Shown in pieces: positions 10,301 to 14,433 of a stretch of DNA of 14,433 bases (positions are counted from its first letter, which is position 1; each line of letters begins with the position of its first letter). Under the pieces are notes generated by a model. The model did no database searches, had not been told where the DNA came from, and was given only the letters and a program-made list of their open reading frames with translations. Source of the DNA: Bacillota bacterium (lineage in GTDB: Bacteria > Bacillota > Clostridia > Acetivibrionales > DSM-1351). The stretch lies in assembly GCA_023416275.1 (NCBI GenBank), contig JAEZIB010000012.1, forward strand, positions 1 through 14,433, in the 5' to 3' direction. Both the position numbers and the translations under genes were made by a program.

Positions 10301-11961
10301 AGCTCATAAAATTCATCTATAATATTATCTTCAAGCTCTGTAAATTGTATTTGGGGCTGTGCTGTTCTCTGGCTGTCTACTATGATATGCTCGCCCTTTT
10401 TTAGAGTATATATGTATTCCTTTGTGTCTAGTAGGTCAGGATTGTTTGGAGTAATAAGAAATATAGGATTTCTGTTTTTGACGGCATCAAAAACCGTATT
10501 TGCATATGGATGTGTTTTACTGCGAATTGATGGTGTTCCTGGAATTCCATTGCCAATTTTTATTATTAGCAGTTTTACTTCACTTTCGTTCCCTGCGGCA
10601 TCAACTGCCTTTATTGAAATATAGTTTGCTCCCTTCGTAAGCCCATCAAGTCTGAAGGAGGTTTTATCGCCTTCTACATGATAGCTTCTTCCAGCTTTTG
10701 AAGGATTCTGTCTTACAGTATATATATATTCCTTTGGTTTTGTTATCTCACCTCTACGCATATCGCTACCAGCAACCCATGCGTATATTTCTGTAATATC
10801 GGTATACTCGGCATCAAAAAACCGCATAGCCTCATCAGTATTGCTTGCACAAAGAAACGCCTCCGATATGGTTGGAGCAACACAATCAAGGTATACCTTT
10901 TCGGCTTTTTCAACTCTATTACCCGCATTGTCCCTTGCTCTAAACGAAACCTTTGTTTCTCCGTCCTTTTGTACTTTAACACTATTGCCCTTAAGCCATT
11001 CCCCTTCATCCAAGCTATATTCAACGGTGCTAGCATCAATCCCCGAATATGTATCTTTTAGTATACAGCTTACTGTAGCCTCTTTGAAATCAGAAGCCTC
11101 AACAGCAGGATTTGATATTTCAATTTCTGGTGATGTTCGGTCAAGTCTGATCGTTACTTTTTTTACTGCTGAATTTCCAACACTATCAGTTGCCCTATGC
11201 CATACATCTGTTTCTCCTTCATCACTTACAATAACCTCATTGCCCTCAAACCATAAATATCCATCATAGCTATATTCAAATGGCTTTACGTCATTATAGG
11301 TGTCATACGCACCAACAGAGACAATATTCTTTTCAGCCGATTGCCATTTTTCATTAGTTGTACTTTCAAGAAAAACAGGTGGTGTTCTGTCTATTCTCAC
11401 AATTGTACTTTTTGAGGTAGTAACATTACCAACATTGTCAGTTGCCCTAAACTGTACTTTCGTTTCCCCTTCTTTTGTTACAACTGCTTTTGCCCCAGTT
11501 TGCCACGCCCCGTTATCAAATTTGTATTGTATGCTTTTTATGCCAGAAAGGCTGTCAGAGGCTTGACCCTCAATAGTTACGCTGTCAACGGACTGCCATT
11601 GTTCATTTACACCGATTATATTTAGCACAGGAGAGGTTTTATCAATTTTTACTGTCGCCGAACCTAAAGGGGTATAAGGTATGCCTGGTTGATGTGATAT
11701 AGTGCTATAAAATAAAACTTCATATATGCCCTCTGTACTTATAGTCACTGTATGACTTATCCTACTATAATATTCTTCAGGACCAACAACATGAATTTCA
11801 TAAGCCCTTTCAGCCGTCACGGTTACTGATTTATTTGTCCACGAATCACTACCTCCTGTTATTACTATTCCATATACTTTATCTACTAAAATTAAGCCAG
11901 AAAAACATTGAAGCACTAAAACAAAAAATAGCACCGATAAAAACACTCTTGTCCGTTTCAT
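1363..11961 (-). CDS. Giant SLH-anchored multidomain surface protein (3532 aa)
   Basis: The start is ATG at 11959-11961, preceded by GGAGGT with 7-nt spacing; a TTG five codons upstream is in frame but overlaps that RBS. The signal peptide is about residues 1-31 (MKRTR, hydrophobic core, VYG end). Domains in order: four OmpL47/Ig-like repeats (about 32-364, separated by RIDRTPP-type linkers); FN3/Ig-like domains (365-795); an unrecognised beta region (795-1100); fifteen divergent 72-aa repeats (about 1100-2180); a Gly-rich unrecognised region (2180-2570); an acidic linker (EDELDEDLDDM, about 2585); a P-domain/PPC-like fold (2610-2690); Ig-like (2690-2790); FN3-like (2790-2885); CARDB-like (2885-3000); IPT/TIG (3000-3082); NEW3-like (3083-3177); IPT/TIG (3180-3259); Ig-like (3260-3340); and SLH repeats (3345-3532). 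The SLH domains imply binding to secondary cell-wall polymer. No catalytic motif was recognised, so a structural or adhesive role is inferred. The frame is intact throughout. Assignments of the individual sandwich types are from motif memory only. Confidence 0.93.
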   Translation of the reverse strand: MKRTRVFLSVLFFVLVLQCFSGLILVDKVYGIVITGGSDSWTNKSVTVTAERAYEIHVVGPEEYYSRISHTVTISTEGIYEVLFYSTISHQPGIPYTPLGSATVKIDKTSPVLNIIGVNEQWQSVDSVTIEGQASDSLSGIKSIQYKFDNGAWQTGAKAVVTKEGETKVQFRATDNVGNVTTSKSTIVRIDRTPPVFLESTTNEKWQSAEKNIVSVGAYDTYNDVKPFEYSYDGYLWFEGNEVIVSDEGETDVWHRATDSVGNSAVKKVTIRLDRTSPEIEISNPAVEASDFKEATVSCILKDTYSGIDASTVEYSLDEGEWLKGNSVKVQKDGETKVSFRARDNAGNRVEKAEKVYLDCVAPTISEAFLCASNTDEAMRFFDAEYTDITEIYAWVAGSDMRRGEITKPKEYIYTVRQNPSKAGRSYHVEGDKTSFRLDGLTKGANYISIKAVDAAGNESEVKLLIIKIGNGIPGTPSIRSKTHPYANTVFDAVKNRNPIFLITPNNPDLLDTKEYIYTLKKGEHIIVDSQRTAQPQIQFTELEDNIIDEFYELTVLTVGGNNKVSEKPAKYIFRIDSTPPDMLTVTSETHTVEGEWYKEALARFEWNKPVDFTGVRFYYYKLASKELGINDTKGWTVSEDTYVAVDLLSVHQSEAKNGECYFAVWAEDYSGNIQFDTMKVLFDLEKPYLSEADGNTLTAVLPEGLKNCINLSWSEARDNVAIGDIALCISDSPDSLETASWIHKTKTDTYHLFTELDDEKTYVIKLKISDMAGNTRTYLKTAKADGTTPAAITINYSTNIAGYTVEGASEIDGSGSTAVLVVPSSLGAAIDRIPFNEKIIIEGGEFVSGESNQTFSLNLHGFNMQVKGILLNQGGLTLKEVSVRPANASTDIMLKNVRISAPPDFTIIKSDVSDTEIQEYKLSDFEFSSIAKSGFQSNQWVIYDGKLNAQSFNCFTQEQGVKNYLLPVRNVAFSADGKLKSGMIATDFILGYGKNRYIIEEGNCLFKNGQLLINKASIGESNVSLLYFKVSKDGIPVEEDGFKFEIKEETTSSHLQLEGLKFNNGHLVLSKGIANTDVGIKMLLENLAIEDGIIVYSESGIKLILSDTFNPLFESKQIKVSEFKSDLDGKSLEAKLRLGELKGIAGGYYTLKEGSIYLKADNKEIATTLQGEIELGSDNGTNFEEVMLKITEAELDEDCNILSIKATTNDIPQIEALRNTKFYKGSLYMAYNTQISELPELGIEGNIDIPGIAEIVTNGQGLPINKLIFNRDGKLDLFEVSAVKSGDEITNGFFTSIADDEGNTFKSVVLSATYDSEADNIIYEMSGTLVLSDSFPGQFSGNEIYIEKMYFDCNGDIYGINAQRTLPPKLGFMGKAVLENGTVSLEANESITDFDIVFKGSLRIATNIKELSELYIDVERLSFTRNGVIKQVIAGRRIDGIQSFIDNISLKDAQISAYTDSFQKKLIVSVNGTVVFTLDAGEVYVPAMELNVNKLLINQDGNIEDMSIAANLPGTRPFIGKSILRNVGVVVTKDIDSTLVADLKGQVIVPEFINEKDLLLEVNKFSVEQNGSIRAMDIRGSIEGEEEFLGGTKLKDCSAGLIKDNKDTPVQIDLGGTIVLPEMEIQSLSHLELQIQSLRFDMHGDLKRVSAALQFQEEFELIDGVKLRNARIELSGEEGKTYQIGISGTMLMASTAPGNLAGAELTINKFIFDLEGNLIELDAQLGLENVDLIGTVKIQEGLVKVLKPETGRVEFSIAGTLLLPETAPGNLKAAEIPIKIFKIDTSGDIKAFEASVILTGDKKLFGDIVRAKDLQINASFTNEKEMEFGINGEVLFNGAASDSGGFNMVLRAFTVTQSGAIKALDLSAENVNASLFGLLDLSNGTVKVIKDNSTGDNLIDIKGIITAGSKLPEGLPGTNISLHSLVIDLDGGIREFENTIGEILIYSGMKLINGKFYVENEDSNYIVGISGQIILGTSFPKDFREKVINIEQFKLDKQGNIHALKMGLEGINTDFFDALYVKNSSFSAVKDNNSRGILWSITGDVSLGTMFPESICSKEITLNKFTISTKGEIKELNASIFGTTTFNIYCNIKAIANKINISKDGLSVEGSVEFPSSFPTGLANTQILLRKLELGWKGSIKDIEAVIGHMEIKPAGFRVGIDNLSIEEDRVSIGKCILILPSNMNNKQLGIQNATIDKNGRFSGEFIVSDIEHDFGFGTLNLTGISLDIDSKQIAFKKATFGFSKDLGKDVMVGLNGVKIEPDGMRFTGGAFKISSMKISEALTIRNAYLDFKFGEDFYLEGGATIVLAHIGPYEGKVSFVKRSTTYPIGLKYAEFTFSIPGPGIQIANTGLFIKTITGGMAFGAPTEVPSQLRYMFQSGMRMKMGIGFQDGTGGDVVKGNATMWLDIKNASMALKGNVKVLRGLASGEALSAISSKGMSGTVNLDMTYAEGRAEFYFFKYNGSPKVSGNGRASIRVKKGSAGSVRIKFGKGWFSYKVTFPFPPISFTSPEVGTKFGMFTNGKNGISAYVKVGFFGINREVGVFVSKNGFAAGGIDSYEIYRPNGIAFKKSDHLLNSSYLKNMATEDELDEDLDDMQGVSDLLFNVSSKNDIPVEEIILLAAGLEPSHEVRLISPSGKIYGIGSPNVEASIEDDRLALAVLKPEVGVWKIKVLGGTGYSVPGFGVLGFNAIPEISVDNPRIQGETVAIKGSAINSAKGDIVEIYFSENSDSYTGAPVAEAKLDENGNYSATVDLTTIVNGKFYVFAVLNPASGLPAVHSLAKETLTVNLVAQRLKPVKAFIVAENKEGNIEIKFEDVNGDRASGFNLYVENVASKEFEKLNLGYVTDTYISGYEKGSTLKISVIPYDNDNLEGESSKVIVLDVGREIQSENVFEQTSEELRVNVVRGMSADCSIKLKNSLPKKTDTAYDYADIKLLDYLEGVNVSFENTLNIAQAESDIDFNVEGYEVGDYIVNAIVENRGNREICKKIKIIIKVTRPDITVKDTNLAIEGNEATTVEVEGSNFDENVKVYLNNTLLEALESDDTIMKVSIPEKLSYGEHKLRVVGGNGDEHLVTLEVLEPLLILTPSRTIAYSNFGATEVFSFKGQSINGFKGNAKLTVDIPEGWTANFNKEIIGINETCKLSIKVPQDISAGLYTMNVSSDNGQKIPLSIYVYSNTNNKPEPYISGISDNKGICGDKIKIFGGNFIYSCKAYIGGREVPATIGSHNEIELEIKENTISGDIVLSINGREYTVGKFYMLSEVFLNVKDEKTSIKGSKIELWSMEYDAGSIFYRINYGQFKQYTEGFILSPGNNRIEAYSIDSKGIKNASKLWSVKCKVKANISNNVFKDINGHWAEQNIQRLYEEGLLAGYPDKTIRPEKEMSRAELLMMIIKILNLEPSKFEVADLKNVESIPRWINKGYIKTAIDNGILKVNKNSILRLNEKVTRAEATEMLIKAFEVSESDISLSDEEKNAIEKWAKDNIVGYKPQAYLNSKYLKRSEIFVMICKCLENYKVEDESEVLVLDYISGA
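1366..1929 (-). other. Three SLH (S-layer homology) repeats at the C-terminus of the giant protein
   Basis: Repeat 1 is canonical: FKDINGHWAEQNIQRL, then GYPDKTIRP and MSRAELLMMI. Repeat 2 is recognisable: WINKGYIKTAIDNGIL followed by VTRAEATEMLIKAF. Repeat 3 is degenerate: AIEKWAKDNIVGYKP, then LKRSEIFVMICKCL, lacking the usual F.D...HW opening and the TRAE motif. SLH triplets bind pyruvylated secondary cell-wall polysaccharide in Gram-positive bacteria, which would place the giant protein on the outer face of the wall. About 15 residues follow the last repeat, the final three encoded inside the GC-rich element. Confidence 0.9.
5424..8673 (-). repeat. Fifteen divergent 72-aa beta-rich repeats in the giant protein
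   Basis: A core of the form (N)KF.hD..G.I..h.A (h = hydrophobic) recurs. The four-residue D..G-type motif starts at residues 1127 DLDG, 1197 DEDC, 1271 NRDG, 1353 DCNG, 1425 TRNG, 1499 NQDG, 1569 EQNG, 1642 DMHG, 1714 DLEG, 1785 DTSG, 1857 TQSG, 1929 DLDG, 1997 DKQG, 2069 STKG and 2136 GWKG. Steps are 67 to 82 aa, mean about 72. Each core is preceded by a strand such as I.G.(I/L)..P and a loop often containing APGNL or FP, and followed by strands with alternating hydrophobics. A weaker sixteenth copy may start at 2198 (DKNG). I do not recognise the repeat as a named family. A beta-solenoid or long beta-groove is inferred from the strand pattern. Confidence 0.75.
10870..11868 (-). repeat. Four Ig-like (OmpL47-type) protein repeats, about 84 aa each
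   Basis: Linkers IDKTSPV, RIDRTPPVF, RLDRTSPEI and LDCVAPTI fall near residues 107, 190, 275 and 360, giving a period of about 84 aa. Shared motifs inside the units include WQS near the start, a Y(S/K)(L/F)D-G-W strand and GET(K/D)V.FRA.D..GN near the end. The units are diverged at DNA level, unlike the near-identical boundary sequence in the gene at the left edge, but they are plainly the same domain family. Such domains commonly act as spacers or adhesive modules in surface proteins. Confidence 0.8.
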
Positions 11962-11968
11962 ATCATAT

Positions 11969-11974
11969 ACCTCC
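11969..11974 (-). promoter_or_regulatory. Ribosome binding site of the giant gene
   Basis: On the - strand GGAGGT stands 7 nt before ATG 11961. It decides the start: the in-frame TTG at 11974-11976 overlaps this site and has no Shine-Dalgarno sequence of its own, and starting at the ATG gives a standard signal peptide beginning MKRTR. Confidence 0.85.
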
Positions 11975-12091
11975 AAAAATACATCTCACTATTTATTCAC
12001 CTGATCTATGACATCCTCTATTATTCGATGAGATTTTATCATATTATTAAATTGATGTATACTACATAAATAGCATATTTTTGTATTTTTA

Positions 12092-12120
12092 TTGACTTTA
12101 TAATAAATGTGTAATAAATT
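12092..12120 (+). promoter_or_regulatory. Candidate sigma-A promoter for the gene at 12216
   Basis: TTGACT (12092-12097, five of six to the -35 consensus) and TAAATT (12115-12120, four of six to the -10 consensus) are separated by exactly 17 nt. Transcription would begin near 12127, giving a leader of about 90 nt. The region is very AT-rich, so a chance match is possible; the -10 box coincides with one arm of the inverted repeat described separately. For the opposite gene only a weak -10-like TATGAT was seen on the - strand (12038-12043), without a convincing -35 box. Confidence 0.45.
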
Positions 12121-12143
12121 TTTTATTGAGAGAATTTATTACA
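12110..12143. promoter_or_regulatory. Operator-like 11-bp perfect inverted repeat
   Basis: TGTAATAAATT (12110-12120) is repeated as its exact reverse complement AATTTATTACA (12133-12143) with a 12-bp spacer. A further direct copy of TAATAAAT sits at 12101-12108, 11 bp upstream of the same octamer in the left arm, that is, one helical turn away. The left arm covers the candidate -10 box of the + strand gene and the whole array lies between two divergent genes, so a regulator bound here could act on both. The GC content is too low for a strong terminator hairpin. The cognate regulator is not in the window. Confidence 0.5.
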
Positions 12144-12201
12144 TAACATCTTGCTTTTCTTATATTACCATGGTGTGGAAATTCTACAATTTTATATTAG
12201 T

Positions 12202-12207
12202 AAGGAG
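12202..12207 (+). promoter_or_regulatory. Ribosome binding site of the gene at 12216
   Basis: AAGGAG lies 8 nt before ATG 12216 and fixes the start of the right-hand gene; the residues that follow form a good signal peptide. Confidence 0.85.
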
Positions 12208-12215
12208 ACTTTTTT

Positions 12216-14433
12216 ATGCGTTCAAGTAATCTTCTTAAAAAGCTAACATTAGCTATACTGTGCATATTTATTGCCAGTACCTTTTTCTCACAGCGTCCTG
12301 CTACTGTAGATGCTAAGGAGGAACCAATCAAACCTCTTTCAATGGAAAGAATTCACCCTCTTCACAAGGAATGTCTTGAAGCTTTGTATTCTATAGTAAA
12401 TGACAGCTCCGAAATAGGAATCAACAATATAAATGACGCTATTAAAGCCTACAATGAAGAGTTGCAGAAATTTAAGCCTACAACTAAAGAGCCAAAAAAA
12501 AATGGGCCTACAACAAAGGATCTGCTTAACAAATTAGATCAGATTAACAGTTGCATAAATAAATTTATTAAAACTAATAAAATCATTGATGATAATACAA
12601 CTATTTCTGCATTAGATGATAAATACAAGTCCCTTTTAAATATAATTAATCAGCTTGAAGGGAATGACGTACGCAATCCATTTCAAAACAACCAATTTAT
12701 TAGAAATGAGAAAGACTATAAGGACTATAGAGACATAAAATTAAAGCTTCCTGGAAATATAAGAATGCTTGAAAAAACTAAGCTACTGCTTGCCAATTCA
12801 ACAAAAGTGTACGTCAGCTTAAAATCAATTCAGGAGTCAGTCAATGCAAAGATAAGCTCTATAAAAAGTATCGATAAAAGTGGCAAAACTACTGCAATAG
12901 CTAAAGATTCAGAAATAGTTACAGATTCAGATAAGAAGCTTCTGGAAATCAATTCCAATAAATTAGATAATTACTATCTCAAGCCTGCTGATTTTCAAGC
13001 GCTTGTAAACAGCATTAATAGCTTTTTCTGGACATACTATGCAAATACTCTGGACTATAACAATATAAGATTTCCATACTATAGTAATGATTTTTGCAAT
13101 ATTGTTAATGACTCTGGCACAACTCAAACAACCGAAAATATTCAAATACAATGTGTAGTTTCACCTCCTTCAGACACTGAAAAGGACGCTCTATATGACA
13201 AGCTCATGGTAAATGATGCGTTCCTTGACTCCAAAGGAGGAGGACATTTTCCAGGTGAGTATATACGCCTTGGCTCAGGTGATGCACTTTCATCAATATA
13301 TTCCATAACCTTCTATACTAAGAAAGATGGAAGCTATAAAAATGTGCTTTTCAGCTGTTCAACAAATTATCCAGCAAATAAATATTCATATACCATAAAG
13401 AACGATAAAAATGGACAAGGCTTTACTTTTGACGGTTCAGTCTTTATAAACGATATGCATAAATTTAACACTTCAAAGTATTCTTCCAAACAGCCAAATT
13501 ATATGCTATTGAGCAGAAAAGCTATTCTTAGCATTTATCCAAATCCACCAGAGCCTTTAAGAGTAATGGTGGAAATACGTGCTTTAAGTGGTACTGAGAT
13601 TGTAAAATATCAGAAGGAAATTACTCTTTTACCAGCCTATAATCAAGGATTGGAGGTTTCTGGAGAAAGTTCTATGTTTATTCGTTCAAAAAGACTAAGT
13701 GAGAACAAAAGACCTCTATCAGAGGAGGACTTTCTCTCTCTCGGAACAACTGCAGGTACTCCAAGAAAGGGCGGATTTATTGCTCAAATATCAAAGGATA
13801 GAACTATTGAATATGCCGCTTATATACTTGATGATTCAGATAAGCAACTAACCCTTCTTCATCCTGATGGTGTTACTGTGTCAAAAATATCCAAGAGCAA
13901 GCCAGTACTGAAAAACTCTCAAAGAGTTAAGAATAAGGATGGTACTGTAACAAACTATCCATTTACAATTAAATTTAATTGCTCTGCATATGAAGCAAAG
14001 GCAGATTTATGCACCATGCTTCTAAAGGATGTCAAAACATACCCTCTTTCAGCTTTGCCTTACGAAAATACTGGAAATGATGATGACGATGTTTACGAGG
14101 ATATTTTTGAAAGAGGCCTCAAATTATCTGACGGCAGTACAATTAGCTTTGATACTCTTCCAGACCATTCTGATTTCATTAACTGTGAAAATATACCAGG
14201 CTTAATTAATTACAATATTTACAATAATTATAGTGTTTATGCACATGCCTATAATAACATAATAACTAAATTCACAAATGATTATTGTGGAAAAGACAAT
14301 ATGGAAAAAAGTACAGTTTCATCCTTTTCCGAGCTTCCTGATGATATAAAATATAACTATTTGCTTTTTAATATATATGATCAATATGCTCTTTTGCCAA
14401 CTACAGAAGGTGACGACGCCCACTATACTACAG
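12216..14433 (+). CDS. Large secreted protein of unknown family (3' end beyond the window)
   Basis: The frame stays open for 739 codons from ATG 12216 to the right edge without a stop, so the gene is cut by the window. The N-terminus MRSSNLLKKLTLAILCIF... is a clear signal peptide with a probable cleavage site after ATVDA (about residue 33); the Cys at 17 is not in a lipobox, so secretion rather than lipidation is expected. Residues about 40-270 are rich in Lys, Asn, Ile and Leu and look mainly helical, perhaps coiled-coil. From about 290 onward the composition is beta-like with many Tyr, Asp, Ser and Gly, including FPGEYIRLGSGDALSSIYS and VSGESSMFIRSKR. An acidic run (NDDDDVYEDIFE) lies near residue 625. 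I recognise no catalytic motif, SLH domain or Ig repeat in the visible part. It is divergent from the giant SLH gene across about 250 bp, which suggests but does not prove a shared function at the cell surface. Confidence 0.88.
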   Translation, partial: MRSSNLLKKLTLAILCIFIASTFFSQRPATVDAKEEPIKPLSMERIHPLHKECLEALYSIVNDSSEIGINNINDAIKAYNEELQKFKPTTKEPKKNGPTTKDLLNKLDQINSCINKFIKTNKIIDDNTTISALDDKYKSLLNIINQLEGNDVRNPFQNNQFIRNEKDYKDYRDIKLKLPGNIRMLEKTKLLLANSTKVYVSLKSIQESVNAKISSIKSIDKSGKTTAIAKDSEIVTDSDKKLLEINSNKLDNYYLKPADFQALVNSINSFFWTYYANTLDYNNIRFPYYSNDFCNIVNDSGTTQTTENIQIQCVVSPPSDTEKDALYDKLMVNDAFLDSKGGGHFPGEYIRLGSGDALSSIYSITFYTKKDGSYKNVLFSCSTNYPANKYSYTIKNDKNGQGFTFDGSVFINDMHKFNTSKYSSKQPNYMLLSRKAILSIYPNPPEPLRVMVEIRALSGTEIVKYQKEITLLPAYNQGLEVSGESSMFIRSKRLSENKRPLSEEDFLSLGTTAGTPRKGGFIAQISKDRTIEYAAYILDDSDKQLTLLHPDGVTVSKISKSKPVLKNSQRVKNKDGTVTNYPFTIKFNCSAYEAKADLCTMLLKDVKTYPLSALPYENTGNDDDDVYEDIFERGLKLSDGSTISFDTLPDHSDFINCENIPGLINYNIYNNYSVYAHAYNNIITKFTNDYCGKDNMEKSTVSSFSELPDDIKYNYLLFNIYDQYALLPTTEGDDAHYTT

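Noticed and set aside
11974..11976. TTG as the start of the giant gene
   Set aside because: It overlaps the GGAGGT Shine-Dalgarno sequence of the ATG 15 bases downstream and has no RBS of its own.
12113..12140. Inverted repeat as an intrinsic terminator
   Set aside because: The stem is almost entirely A-T, is not followed by a T run, and lies upstream of both divergent genes, so an operator is more likely.
12963..13151. 62-codon open frame on the - strand
   Set aside because: It is antisense to the right-hand secreted-protein frame, which has a good RBS and signal peptide and stays open for 739 codons.

Overview
The window is AT-rich, uses strong GGAGG-type ribosome binding sites, and encodes large exported proteins, one of them ending in S-layer homology (SLH) repeats. 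This points to a low-GC Gram-positive bacterium with an S-layer or SLH-anchored envelope, most likely an anaerobic member of the Clostridia. The genus cannot be told from the sequence. No tRNA, rRNA, CRISPR array or intact mobile element was seen.

Layout. (1) Bases 3-1145, + strand: the 3' end of a gene for a secreted or surface protein, cut by the left edge. It has tandem Ig-like repeats of 85 aa, two further beta modules and an unusual Asp/Asn/Phe/Trp/Cys-rich tail encoded partly by a 9-bp tandem repeat. (2) Bases 1146-1362: a convergent intergenic region with a symmetrical, probably bidirectional terminator and a GC-rich, hairpin-forming element that overlaps the last codons of the next gene. 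That element may be a degraded transposon end. (3) Bases 1363-11961, - strand: one giant gene for a 3532-aa exported protein. From N to C it has a signal peptide, four Ig-like repeats, several FN3/Ig-like domains, an array of 15 divergent repeats of about 72 aa, a Gly-rich beta region, about eight further beta-sandwich modules (two of them IPT/TIG-like) and three SLH repeats. (4) Bases 11962-12215: a divergent intergenic region with an 11-bp perfect inverted repeat overlapping a candidate promoter. (5) Bases 12216-14433, + strand: the start of another large secreted protein (739 codons visible, no stop), with a clear signal peptide and RBS but no recognised family.

Working picture. All three genes encode exported proteins. 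The giant protein would sit on the cell wall through its SLH domains and project a long beta-rich stalk. The first protein shares its Ig-like repeat family. The third is transcribed divergently from the giant gene across about 250 bp that contains the operator-like palindrome, so the two may be co-regulated. No catalytic domain was recognised, so a structural, adhesive or surface-assembly role is the most economical inference. The 72-aa repeat array and the third protein are the parts most likely to be undescribed.
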